Source: Micavibrio sp. UBA6145
Lineage (GTDB): Bacteria; Pseudomonadota; Alphaproteobacteria; Micavibrionales; UBA1664
Assembly: GCA_002423205.1 (NCBI GenBank)
Contig: DIUZ01000020.1
Span: forward strand, 11,290 to 75,289
Length of the DNA: 64,000 nucleotides
Reading direction: 5' to 3'
Shown here: one piece after another, positions 25,916 through 34,252 of the stretch
Layout: every line of letters begins with the position of its first letter
Position numbering within the stretch: the first letter of the stretch is position 1
Made by a program: the position numbers and the translations under genes
The notes under the pieces: model-generated
What the model was told of the DNA's origin: nothing
The model's database searches: none
Seen by the model: the letters and a program-made list of their open reading frames with translations, nothing else

Positions 25916-26398
25916 TTACGCCGGGGCGTAACCAGCGATCTGGCGGCAGGCGGCAACCGGTCCAGTCGTGGGTTTTACCAGAGATTGCAGGCGGGCATGG
26001 TAATCGCCGGAAACCAGCAAAACGCGCGCGTCAGGATAGCTGGCCTTGGGCAGGACATAGACAAGACCGTTCTGCGTGCGCTTGCCCAGGCAGCTCAGGG
26101 CATCGTAATCAGCCCGGGATGACAGGGCCAGGTCAATGGCGGCGTCGGATGCATTTTTGCGCGCCATGATCATTTGCTGTTCGGACAGGTTGTGAAAGCT
26201 GAACACTGTGGATACGAAAAGGTAAATATCTGTGCGCGTGATGCCTGCGGCTGCCAGTTTGCTGTCAGTGTCATTGGCGGGGGCGTGGTGCGCGGCATTA
26301 GACGAATGCGCCGACGTCGTCGCAAGTACCGAGGGTACGGCGGCGAGGGCGAAGGCGGAGAGTGTTGCGGCCATGCGACGTTTCATCGCGGCGACCAT
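25916..26398 (-). CDS. Small secreted protein, unknown function
   Basis: A 160-residue protein with an N-terminal signal peptide (Lys/Arg-rich start, then Ala/Leu/Val core, likely cleavage after TSAHS or nearby) and a mature part of about 125 residues containing two cysteines (ALSCLGKRT and VAACRQIAG) that may pair. Family not recognised. Starts at 26398 or at the in-frame ATG at 26386 are both possible; no clear SD separates them. It is upstream of gltA on the same strand with a 92-base gap. Confidence 0.65.
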   Translation of the reverse strand: MVAAMKRRMAATLSAFALAAVPSVLATTSAHSSNAAHHAPANDTDSKLAAAGITRTDIYLFVSTVFSFHNLSEQQMIMARKNASDAAIDLALSSRADYDALSCLGKRTQNGLVYVLPKASYPDARVLLVSGDYHARLQSLVKPTTGPVAACRQIAGYAPA

Positions 26399-26465
26399 AT
26401 ACCCGGGGGGTGATTCGTGTCAATTTGTGGCGGTTTACCGCTGTTTTAGTGTGCTGATACAGTTC

Positions 26466-26495
26466 TTGACGCTTGCCATAAGCCTTTGCTATACA
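26466..26495 (+). promoter_or_regulatory. Promoter of the ilvA leader
   Basis: TTGACG at 26466-26471 and TATACA at 26490-26495 with 18-base spacing, each five of six to the sigma-70 consensus. This is one of the best promoters in the window. Transcription should start near 26502, about 135 bases before ilvA, leaving room for the leader peptide and hairpins. Confidence 0.65.
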
Positions 26496-26500
26496 AGGAT

Positions 26501-26554
26501 ATGCTTCAAGCCATGCGGGCCATTATTATTTCGATTACCAACGGCAGGATCTGA
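26501..26554 (+). CDS. Isoleucine-rich leader peptide of ilvA
   Basis: A 17-codon ORF from ATG 26501 to TGA 26552-26554. An in-frame ATG at 26513 is more likely if transcription starts near 26502. The 13-residue version is MRAIIISITNGRI: five Ile in 13 residues, with three consecutive ATT codons, plus Thr, the substrate of IlvA. The stop codon lies in the loop of a perfect hairpin. This is the layout of amino-acid attenuator peptides such as IlvL. AAGGA at 26495-26499 is the only SD-like sequence and is poorly placed, so the initiation mode is uncertain. Confidence 0.6.
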   Translation: MLQAMRAIIISITNGRI

Positions 26555-26594
26555 CCTCCTGCCGCCGCAAGTGGATGCTGCGACACGCGCATCC
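26542..26594 (+). promoter_or_regulatory. Leader hairpins upstream of ilvA (candidate attenuator)
   Basis: Hairpin 1: CGGCAGGA at 26542-26549 pairs perfectly with TCCTGCCG at 26557-26564; the seven-base loop holds the leader-peptide stop. Hairpin 2: GGATGC at 26573-26578 pairs with GCATCC at 26589-26594, extendable with TGCG/CGCG inside. A ribosome reaching the stop codon would melt hairpin 1. No T tract follows hairpin 2, so if this is an attenuator it may act through Rho or on translation. Confidence 0.5.
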
Positions 26595-26637
26595 CACCCT
26601 TAAAGAAGCAAATCCCTAGATATACGAGCGATACATT

Positions 26638-28176
26638 ATGACTATGAGTGCTGCGCGCGTTCTTGCCGAAGTGCAACAGGCGCAAACCCGACTGGCCCGA
26701 TTTGTTCCGGCCCCGACCCCTTTTGAAGCCGTCAGCCTGCCTGGGCTTTCCCTGCCTGTTTTCCTGAAGCGCGAAGATATTTCGCCGGTGCGTTCATACA
26801 AATGGCGCGGGGCGTTCAATCGCATGATGCATCTGGCCGAGAGTGGCGACAGCCGTCCGGTCGTGACGGCATCCGCCGGCAACCATGCGCAGGGCGTGGC
26901 ATGGGCGGCACGCATGCTGGGCATGCGGGCGAATATCTACATGCCGGTTTCAACGCCGATGGTCAAACAACAGGCTGTGCGCATGCATGGCGGTACAAAT
27001 GTTCATGTCGAGCTTGTGGGCGATACCTACAACCAGGCGGCGGATGCCGCGCACGCGCAGTCGGAGCGTACGGGTGAAATCTACGTTCCGGCATTTGATA
27101 ATCTTCACACGATCGCGGGGCAGGCGACGATGGGGACTGAAATTGTTGCGTCCAATGCTGGACCGTTTGATGTCGCATTCCTGCAGATCGGCGGCGGTGG
27201 CATGGCGGCGGGCGTTTCCAGCGTTCTGCGCGCGGCATATCCCGGTATCAGGCTTATCGGCGTGGAGGGTGAAGGCCAGGCGTGTATGAAGGCATCGCTT
27301 GACGCCAGCCGTCTTGTTACCCTCAATCAGGTTGATGGGTTTTGCGACGGCACTGCTGTCACGCGCCCGGGCGATCTGTGTTTCGACGTATGCCGCGAAA
27401 CGCTGGACGATGTGATTACCGTCAGTAACGGCGATATCCACAGCGCCATGAAAATGATGTGGGACACGACCCGCACTATCCCGGAACCATCAGGTGCGAT
27501 GGGGCTTGCAGGGTTGTTGCAATGGAGCGGGCTGCACCCAGAGGCGCGCGATGCCCGCATGATGACGGTGATTTCCGGCGCGAATATGGATTTCAACAAA
27601 TTGCGCGATCTGTTCAGCGGCGCAGCCGAGAACACCAAAGGTCGTCGTCATATGCGCCTGACCATCGGTGAGCAGAATGGCAGCCTGGTTGAACTTGCCG
27701 AAACCTGTTTCAGCGATGTGAACATCATCGGGTTTCAATACGGCAAGGTCGATCACGTCAATGCTTGGCCCGTGATCGTGTTTGATGCGGATGATGCGAA
27801 GATGGCCAGTATTACGTCGTGTCTTAAGGCCACCGGCGTCGCTTATGAAGATATCACCGGCGCGCCGGATGCGAATGTCATTCATTACGATGCGCGGTTG
27901 TTCAGCAACCCGCTGGTATTGCAGGTCAGCTTCCCGGAACGGAAAGGGGCTTTGCGTGAATTCATGCGCGCCGTGCGTCCGCATGCCAATATGTGTTATT
28001 TCAATTACCAGTATACGGGCGATGTGCAGAGCACGGCGCTGATGGTGTTTGAATTCAAGTCAGGCGATCAGCATGCGCCGTTTCTGGACGCGATCCGGCA
28101 TTCGCCGGTCACATTCCGTCCGGTCGATGACCGCGTGCGTGCGCGCATGCTGTATAACGCGCCCGGACCGGTTTAG
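26638..28176 (+). CDS. ilvA: Threonine ammonia-lyase, biosynthetic
   Basis: Converts threonine to 2-oxobutyrate, the first committed step to isoleucine. The 512-residue protein has the PLP domain with the Schiff-base Lys55 in RSYKWRGAF, TASAGNHAQG, and the glycine loop QIGGGGMAAG, followed by two ACT-like regulatory domains (about residues 335-500, for example HMRLTIGEQNGSLVELAETCFSDVN split across the first). The long form with C-terminal regulatory domains is the isoleucine-inhibited biosynthetic type. Starts at 26638 or 26644 are equally plausible. It is convergent with gltX, only six bases apart. Confidence 0.94.
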   Translation: MTMSAARVLAEVQQAQTRLARFVPAPTPFEAVSLPGLSLPVFLKREDISPVRSYKWRGAFNRMMHLAESGDSRPVVTASAGNHAQGVAWAARMLGMRANIYMPVSTPMVKQQAVRMHGGTNVHVELVGDTYNQAADAAHAQSERTGEIYVPAFDNLHTIAGQATMGTEIVASNAGPFDVAFLQIGGGGMAAGVSSVLRAAYPGIRLIGVEGEGQACMKASLDASRLVTLNQVDGFCDGTAVTRPGDLCFDVCRETLDDVITVSNGDIHSAMKMMWDTTRTIPEPSGAMGLAGLLQWSGLHPEARDARMMTVISGANMDFNKLRDLFSGAAENTKGRRHMRLTIGEQNGSLVELAETCFSDVNIIGFQYGKVDHVNAWPVIVFDADDAKMASITSCLKATGVAYEDITGAPDANVIHYDARLFSNPLVLQVSFPERKGALREFMRAVRPHANMCYFNYQYTGDVQSTALMVFEFKSGDQHAPFLDAIRHSPVTFRPVDDRVRARMLYNAPGPV

Positions 28177-28182
28177 TTTTAA

Positions 28183-29622
28183 TCAGTGGTGGTGATGGCC
28201 GTGGTCGTGCATCCAGTGCAGGGCGTATTTCAGGCGGTTCATCACTTCGCCCTGGCCCAGCACTTCGGCAGCCTTGGCAATCGGCGGTGATGTCATGGTG
28301 CCGGCGAGCGCGGCGCGGAATGGCATCATCACCTTGGCCAGTTTGCCTTCATATTTTTCGTTGGCGATGGTTTTCAGGGCTGCTTCGATATCCGTATCTT
28401 TGAAATCAGCGCCAAGACGCGCGAGAGCGTCGTAAATATAATGCATGGCGTGATGTGCATCGTGATCGTGCAATGTGTGCGATGCTTTCTCGTCATACTC
28501 GAAGGGTGTGTCCTTCAGATATAGCTGCGCATCGGACGCCAGCTGAACAATGGTGGCGGCACGTTGCTTCAGGTCATGCATGCCTTTGAGCAGGCGGTCC
28601 TTATGCGCGGCGTCAGTTGCGCCGACGCGTTCCAGCACCAAATCAGTCAGGCGGGCGTCGTCGGCAATTTTCATGTAATGCGCGTTGATGTGATCCAGTT
28701 TTTTGAGATCAAGGCGTGACGGCGCGGCGTTGATGTTGGTCAGTTCAAACCATTCCGACGCCTGTTCCTTCGTAAAAATCTCATCATCGCCGTGCGACCA
28801 GCCGAGACGCAGCAGGTAATTGCAGACGGCTTCTGGCAGATATCCCAGTTCCTTAAATTCGCCGGCAGCCTGTGCGCCGTGGCGCTTGGACAGTTTGGCG
28901 CCGTCCGGACCATGGATCAGCGGGACATGCGCAAATTCCGGCACGGACCAGCCCATGGCTTCGAAAATCAGTTTCTGGCGGAAGGCGTTGTTCAGATGGT
29001 CGTCGCCGCGCACCACATGCGTAATGCCCATATCATGGTCATCAACCACGACGGCATGCATGTAGGTTGGGGAGCCGTCAGAGCGCAGGAGGATCATGTC
29101 ATCCAGCTGGCTGTTGGCGACGCGGACTTCGCCCTGGACCAGGTCATTGATGACGCTGTCGCCCTCGATCGGGGCCTTGATACGGATAACAGGTTTGACG
29201 CCTGCGGGGGCGGTCGCGGGGTCGCGGTCGCGCCAGAAGCGATTGTAGCGGGGCTGTTCACCCTTCGCCAGCGCGTCAGCGCGCATGGTTTCCAGTTCTT
29301 CGGGGGAGCAGTAGCAGAAATACGCCTTGCCGGCCTTGACCAGTTCATGGGCGACTTCCGCATGGCGGGCGTCGCGTTTGGACTGGAACACCGGTTCGCC
29401 TTCCCAGTCGATGCCAAGCCATTTCAGGTCGCGGATAATCGCGTCGATGGCGTCCGGGGTGGAACGGGCCTTGTCGGTGTCTTCAATGCGCAGGACAAAT
29501 TTGCCGCCGGTATGTCTGGCATAGCACCAGTTGAACAGGGCCGTGCGTGCACCGCCAATATGCAGGAAACCGGTGGGGGATGGGGCGAAACGGGTAACCG
29601 TTGATTTGTCAGGGGCAGTCAT
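28183..29622 (-). CDS. gltX: Glutamyl-tRNA synthetase with a natural histidine tail
   Basis: Charges tRNA(Glu), and possibly tRNA(Gln) for later amidation if no GlnRS is present. The 479-residue class I synthetase has the HIGH-type motif HIGG at 21-24 (RFAPSPTGFLHIGG), ARTALFNW, the KMSKS-type motif AKLSKRHGA and a C-terminal anticodon-binding helical domain. The chain ends in MHDHGHHHH, six histidines in the last nine residues. The start at 29622 is 39 bases from the divergent comEC ATG. Confidence 0.95.
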   Translation of the reverse strand: MTAPDKSTVTRFAPSPTGFLHIGGARTALFNWCYARHTGGKFVLRIEDTDKARSTPDAIDAIIRDLKWLGIDWEGEPVFQSKRDARHAEVAHELVKAGKAYFCYCSPEELETMRADALAKGEQPRYNRFWRDRDPATAPAGVKPVIRIKAPIEGDSVINDLVQGEVRVANSQLDDMILLRSDGSPTYMHAVVVDDHDMGITHVVRGDDHLNNAFRQKLIFEAMGWSVPEFAHVPLIHGPDGAKLSKRHGAQAAGEFKELGYLPEAVCNYLLRLGWSHGDDEIFTKEQASEWFELTNINAAPSRLDLKKLDHINAHYMKIADDARLTDLVLERVGATDAAHKDRLLKGMHDLKQRAATIVQLASDAQLYLKDTPFEYDEKASHTLHDHDAHHAMHYIYDALARLGADFKDTDIEAALKTIANEKYEGKLAKVMMPFRAALAGTMTSPPIAKAAEVLGQGEVMNRLKYALHWMHDHGHHHH

Positions 29623-29661
29623 GTCTTGCCTTGGCTTAAGTATCAGGTATCAGTGTTATAA

Positions 29662-31794
29662 ATGCTTAAAGTTTTGAACACAATCAGGGAAGAATGGCGC
29701 GAGCACTGGCGTCCCACGCGGGACCGGGTGCTCTGGGCACCCGTTTTCGTGGCCCTTGGTATCGGGCTGTATTTTACCCTGATGTTTGAGCCGTCTTTGG
29801 TGGCTGGTGCCATCTGTTTCGGGGTGTGTACCGTTGCTGCGCTGGTTGCCACGCAAAAGGCACCGGCATGGGGTTATGTTGCCCTTGCGGCCATGCTGAT
29901 GGCGCTGGGTTTTGGGGCGGCGCAGTTGCGCACCTATATGGCTGATGCGCCGCAGCTGAGCCGGGAAATCAATTTCACCCGCGTCGAAGGCCGGGTGCAG
30001 GATATCACCACCGCCGATATCAACCCCAACACGGGCCGCCAGCGCGCCAAGAAGGTGACGCTGGATTCCCTGATCGTTGAAAAGCTGGCACCGGAGGCGA
30101 CGCCACGATCCATTCGCCTTTCTACTTATCATGTGCCGGACGGCGTGGTGCCGGGGGATCGCATCGCTTTGCTGGCGCATCTGATGCCACCGTCGGGGCC
30201 GGTGGCACCGAACGGGTTTCCATACCGGCGGCAGGCGTTTTTTGAAGGTCTGGGCGCGACCGGATTCACGATGGGTAAGTTTGAGCTAATCGCCAAGGGC
30301 GATGCGCCGGGCAATATGTGGTTCAACGCATTGCGCCAGAAAATCGCCACGCGCATTTCTGCGCATCTGCCACACCCGGAAAGTGCCGTGGTAACCGCGT
30401 TGTTGGCGGGGGAACGCGCAAGTATCCCGGAGAGCATCAATAACGATCTGCGGGATTCCGGGCTTTATCATCTGTTGTCGATTTCGGGCCTGCACGTGGC
30501 CATTGTGTGCGGGTTTACGTTTTTTGTTCTGCGTTTCCTGATGGCGCTTGTGCCGTTGATGGCGCTGCATCTGCCGATCAAGAAAATTGCGGCGGCGGCC
30601 GCTTTGGCGGTCGGATTTTTCTATTCCATGCTTGCGGGTATGCCGGTGCCGACGGAGCGGGCGTTGTTCATGACCGGTCTTGCGTTGCTGGCAGTGATGC
30701 TGGACCGTACGGCGTTGTCACTGCGCACCATCGCGCTGGCCGCGTTTTTCATTTTGCTGATCCAGCCCGAGAGCCTGGTCGGGGCTTCGTTTCAGTTATC
30801 GTTTGCGGCGATGCTGGCGATGATTGCATTTTATGACAGTGCGGGCCGCAAATGGACGGTCAGCAGCCGTGAAGACAGTTTTATACGCAAACTGTTTCTG
30901 TATTTTGCGGGCATATTCATCACGACAATACTGGTCAGCTTCGCAACTTTGCCGCCGATCCTGCATCACTTCGGGCGGTTCCAGATATTTGGGGTGATCG
31001 CCAATGCGATTGCCATTCCGTTGACCAGCTTTGTCGTGATGCCTGCGGGCATGGCGGCGATGGTGCTAATGCCGCTCGGGCTGGAAGGTGTATTTCTGAA
31101 GATTTGCGGCTGGGGCGTTGAGGCTACGTTGCAGGTCGCAGCATGGGTCGCGCATCTGCCGCATGCGACATCGGCATGGCCCAATGTGCCGACCGGATGG
31201 TACATGGCATCGTGGCTGGGATTTTTGATTGTGTGCCTGTGGCGGGGGCGTTTGCGGTGGATCGGTGTGCCTGTGATGATTGCATCTGTTGCACTTGGTA
31301 TTGCCACGGGTGCAAGGCCTGTTGCGATGATTGTCGATGATGGCAAGGCGCTTGGTGTTAAGGGCGGCGACCAGATCGCCTATTTCGGCAAGGCACCCAG
31401 CAAGTTTGAAAAAGATAACTGGATGTCCGTGTGGGGCGGCGTGGAGGTGAATAACGGCAAGGCCGTGAAAGACCCATTATGGCAGTCAGGCAATGTCAGC
31501 GTCGCTTGCGATGACTGGGCATGCCGCATTGCACCGGCAAACGGCATGGGCCTGAGCGTCGTGCGCAGCGCGACGGTCATGAACGAGGAATGCAACTGGG
31601 CCGGTATGGTCGTCGTGCTGGACAAGGCCGTGAAAGACGCACGGCAGGAAAATTGCGCGGCGCAGATGGTCAGTGCGTGGGATATAGAGAATGCCGGCGG
31701 TATGGCGTTTTATCACATGCCGGATGATACATGGCGCGCGCAGGGGTTTACGCCGCGCGAGGAACGCAGGCCGTGGACGCTGCGTAAGCAGTAA
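29662..31794 (+). CDS. comEC: ComEC/Rec2 family membrane protein
   Basis: ComEC forms the inner-membrane channel for single-stranded DNA in natural transformation. The 710-residue protein has an N-terminal membrane and OB-like region (about 1-215, with VEGRVQDITT), then the competence core with the diagnostic HLLSISGLHVAIVCG and PVPTERALFMTG, and many membrane helices up to about residue 560. The C-terminal 150 residues lack the HxHxDH metal motif of the metallo-beta-lactamase domain of Bacillus ComEC. Whether this bacterium takes up DNA cannot be told from this gene alone. Confidence 0.88.
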   Translation: MLKVLNTIREEWREHWRPTRDRVLWAPVFVALGIGLYFTLMFEPSLVAGAICFGVCTVAALVATQKAPAWGYVALAAMLMALGFGAAQLRTYMADAPQLSREINFTRVEGRVQDITTADINPNTGRQRAKKVTLDSLIVEKLAPEATPRSIRLSTYHVPDGVVPGDRIALLAHLMPPSGPVAPNGFPYRRQAFFEGLGATGFTMGKFELIAKGDAPGNMWFNALRQKIATRISAHLPHPESAVVTALLAGERASIPESINNDLRDSGLYHLLSISGLHVAIVCGFTFFVLRFLMALVPLMALHLPIKKIAAAAALAVGFFYSMLAGMPVPTERALFMTGLALLAVMLDRTALSLRTIALAAFFILLIQPESLVGASFQLSFAAMLAMIAFYDSAGRKWTVSSREDSFIRKLFLYFAGIFITTILVSFATLPPILHHFGRFQIFGVIANAIAIPLTSFVVMPAGMAAMVLMPLGLEGVFLKICGWGVEATLQVAAWVAHLPHATSAWPNVPTGWYMASWLGFLIVCLWRGRLRWIGVPVMIASVALGIATGARPVAMIVDDGKALGVKGGDQIAYFGKAPSKFEKDNWMSVWGGVEVNNGKAVKDPLWQSGNVSVACDDWACRIAPANGMGLSVVRSATVMNEECNWAGMVVVLDKAVKDARQENCAAQMVSAWDIENAGGMAFYHMPDDTWRAQGFTPREERRPWTLRKQ

Positions 31795-31797
31795 TGC

Positions 31798-32493
31798 TTA
31801 ATGATACTGGCGATAAATGCCGGATAAAATGCCCTGCACCTGTACGCGGCCGCCTTCGAAGGTGCGGATTTCGTAGTCCGGGTTTTCAGGGATCAGGTCG
31901 ATGTGACCGCCGCGGCGGCGCAGGCGTTTGAGCGTCACTTCCTGGTCGTCAACCAGTGCCACAACGATATCGCCATCATGCGCGGTGTTAACCTTTTTAA
32001 TCACGGCGACGTCCTGGTCCAGGATGCCGGCACCGGTCATGGAATCGCCATCGACAATCAGGGCGTAGAAATCACCCTTGCCGAGCATGCTTGAGGGCAT
32101 GTCGATATTCTGGCCGTCGTGGCGGATCGCCTCGATCGGTGTGCCGGCGGCGATTTTGCCGAGCAGGGGGATGGATGAAATAAGCTGTCGGTCCTGCTGC
32201 GCACGATAGGACGACAGGTCGGTGACAATGCGTGCCTTTTGCGCGACTTCGGAATGGTCGGCGGCCTTGGGCGTGTAGCCTTCGGGCAGGCGGCGGACAT
32301 GAAGGGCGCGGGCGCGGTTGGGAAGGCGTTCGAGAAAACCGCGTTCGACCAGTGCCTCAATCAGGCGGTGAATACCGGATTTGGATTTTAGGTCCAGGGC
32401 GTCCTTCATTTCATCGAAAGACGGGGCCAGATCGCCGTCGGACATCTTTTCGTGAATGAAAACCAGCAAATCGCGCTGTTTCTTGGTGAGCAT
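31798..32493 (-). CDS. lexA: SOS repressor LexA
   Basis: Represses SOS genes until RecA-stimulated self-cleavage. The 231-residue protein has an N-terminal winged helix (LTKKQRDLLVFIHEKM, APSFDEMKDALDLKSKSGIHRLI), the Ala-Gly cleavage site in KIAAGTPIEA, the catalytic Ser in VDGDSMTGAGI and the catalytic Lys in VTLKRLRRRGG. AAGGGG precedes the ATG at 32493. An SOS box lies 40 bases upstream, so autoregulation is expected. It ends three bases from the convergent comEC stop. Confidence 0.96.
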   Translation of the reverse strand: MLTKKQRDLLVFIHEKMSDGDLAPSFDEMKDALDLKSKSGIHRLIEALVERGFLERLPNRARALHVRRLPEGYTPKAADHSEVAQKARIVTDLSSYRAQQDRQLISSIPLLGKIAAGTPIEAIRHDGQNIDMPSSMLGKGDFYALIVDGDSMTGAGILDQDVAVIKKVNTAHDGDIVVALVDDQEVTLKRLRRRGGHIDLIPENPDYEIRTFEGGRVQVQGILSGIYRQYH

Positions 32494-32532
32494 AGGTAAT
32501 CCCCTTAGTAAATCCTGATATATTCTCTATAT

Positions 32533-32547
32533 GTTCTAGCTCTGTTC
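32533..32547 (-). promoter_or_regulatory. LexA operator (SOS box)
   Basis: GTTC-N7-GTTC on the plus strand (GAAC-N7-GAAC on the lexA coding strand), an exact alphaproteobacterial LexA box. It sits between the trpC stop and the lexA ATG, upstream of TATAGA/AATATA sequences that could serve as the lexA -10. Confidence 0.85.
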
Positions 32548-32549
32548 CT

Positions 32550-33305
32550 TTAGAAAGTCAACAGGGCCGCGCCGGGGTCGGGTTTGGTCATGAAGGCTTC
32601 ACCGATCAGAAAGCCGTGAAATCCCGCTTTTTTGAGCATTTTGAGGTCTTCGGACGAATGGATGCCGGACTCCGAAATGATGGTCCGCCCGGCGGGGACA
32701 TGACGAATCAGGTCCAGCGAGGTCTGGAGCGTGATGTTCAGGGTTTTAAGATCACGGTTGTTGATACCCAGAATGGCATCATCGGCGCGCAGGTTCAGGG
32801 CGCGCATCAGTTCGTCCTTGTTGTGGACCTCGATCAGCACGTCCATGTCGAAGCTGCGGGCGGCGTCGTAAAGTTCCTGTGCCGTCTGGTCGCCGACAGC
32901 AGCCATGATTATCAGGATGCAATCGGCGCCCAGCATGCGGGCTTCACTGACCTGCCATGTATCAATCATGAAATCCTTACGCAGCACGGGCAGCAGGCAT
33001 GCGCCGCGTGCGGACACAAGGTCGCCGTCCTGACCTTTGAAATAGGGTTCATCCGTGAGCACCGACAGGCATGCCGCGCCAGCAGATTGATATTGCTGTG
33101 CGTGCAGGGCGGGGTCGAAATTTTCGCGCAGAATGCCCTTGGACGGCGAAGCCTTTTTAATTTCGGCGATGATGGATGTGCCGCCGGATGTCAGTGATTT
33201 TTTGAATCCGCGCACGGGCGACAGGTTGGTAAGATCGAGTTTGCGCTTGACGGAATCAACATGCTTGCGTTTGTCGGCGCAGATTTTCGCGAGTACATCG
33301 CTCAT
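32550..33305 (-). CDS. trpC: Indole-3-glycerol phosphate synthase
   Basis: Closes the indole ring in tryptophan synthesis. The 251-residue TIM-barrel enzyme has SIIAEIKKASPSKG, LSVLTDEPYFKG, PVLRKDFMIDTWQV, LIEVHNKDEL, LGINNRDLKT, IISESGIHS and FLIGEAFM in order. The ATG at 33305 overlaps the trpD stop (ATGA); the longer in-frame extension is a shadow of trpD. It is not fused to trpF. Its stop is only a few bases from the lexA SOS box. Confidence 0.96.
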   Translation of the reverse strand: MSDVLAKICADKRKHVDSVKRKLDLTNLSPVRGFKKSLTSGGTSIIAEIKKASPSKGILRENFDPALHAQQYQSAGAACLSVLTDEPYFKGQDGDLVSARGACLLPVLRKDFMIDTWQVSEARMLGADCILIIMAAVGDQTAQELYDAARSFDMDVLIEVHNKDELMRALNLRADDAILGINNRDLKTLNITLQTSLDLIRHVPAGRTIISESGIHSSEDLKMLKKAGFHGFLIGEAFMTKPDPGAALLTF

Positions 33306-34252
33306 GATACGTAATCCCGGTAACGATTGAGAATGTCTTTGGCCTTGCCGGATGTCAGCGCATCGCGTGCCATGGCGACGCCGGACTTTAAATCCTGTGC
33401 GGCGCTGGCCATGACCAGTGCGGCGGAGGCATTGGCGCACACGGTATCGCAATAAGCGCCGTCGCCGCCATCCAGAAGATGGGTCAGGGCGTTGGCGTTA
33501 TATTGCGCATCGCCGCCTTTGATGTCTTCGTATGTGCACGCGTTCAGACCGAAATCATCCGGTGTGATTGTGAATTCTTCGATCGTGCCGTGCGAGAGTG
33601 CGGCGACCCTTGTGGGCGCTGCCAGTGTGACTTCATCGACGCCGTCGCTGTTCACGATCCATGCGTTGTCGGATCCAAGTTTTTGCAATGCCTGCGCCAT
33701 CGGGACCAGATACGCTACATCAAATACACCGATCAGTTGTTTGCGCACGCCCGCCGGGTTGGCAAGAGGGCCGAGCAGATTGAAAATCGTGCGGCGGCCA
33801 ATGGTTTTGCGCACCGGCGCAACATGCGCCATGGCGCGGTGGTGCATGGGGGCCATCAGGAAGCAGAAGCCCAGTTCATCCAGCGCATCTTCCAGTTTTT
33901 CAAAACCAACCTGAAGCGGAATGCCCAGGGCTTCCAGCACATCGGCTGCGCCGGACGGGGATGAGTGCGAACGGTTGCCGTGCTTGGCGACGGGCACGCC
34001 GCAGGCGGCGACGACAAGGGCGACCGCGGTAGAGATGTTGAGCGTATGACGTCCGCCGCCACCGGTGCCGCAGCAGTCAATCGCATCAGCCGGGGCAACT
34101 AGACCGGTGACGTGGCGACGCATGGCGCGGGCAGCGCCAACCAGATCGTCAACGGTTTCACCGCGGTCGGCGAGTTCGTTCAGATACTGGGTCATTGCTG
34201 CTTCGGACATTTCGCCGCCGAGCATGGCGTTAATGGCGGTTTCTGTGTTCAC
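33302..34252 (-). CDS. trpD: Anthranilate phosphoribosyltransferase, GTG start
   Basis: Transfers phosphoribosyl from PRPP to anthranilate. At 316 residues it is slightly short for the family (about 330-345). It has CGTGGGGRHTLNIST (PRPP site), KHGNRSHSSPSGAADVLEALG, GRRTIFNLLGPLANP and the second-metal region DGVDE. The GTG start at 34252 overlaps the trpG stop (GTGA). The DxVGTGGDG motif has become DCCGTGGGG, a mild variant. Confidence 0.94.
   Translation of the reverse strand: MNTETAINAMLGGEMSEAAMTQYLNELADRGETVDDLVGAARAMRRHVTGLVAPADAIDCCGTGGGGRHTLNISTAVALVVAACGVPVAKHGNRSHSSPSGAADVLEALGIPLQVGFEKLEDALDELGFCFLMAPMHHRAMAHVAPVRKTIGRRTIFNLLGPLANPAGVRKQLIGVFDVAYLVPMAQALQKLGSDNAWIVNSDGVDEVTLAAPTRVAALSHGTIEEFTITPDDFGLNACTYEDIKGGDAQYNANALTHLLDGGDGAYCDTVCANASAALVMASAAQDLKSGVAMARDALTSGKAKDILNRYRDYVS

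Noticed and set aside
25861..25920. Chromosomal replication origin near the DnaA box
   Set aside because: Only one box, no AT-rich unwinding element and no dnaA, dnaN, parAB or hemE neighbours.
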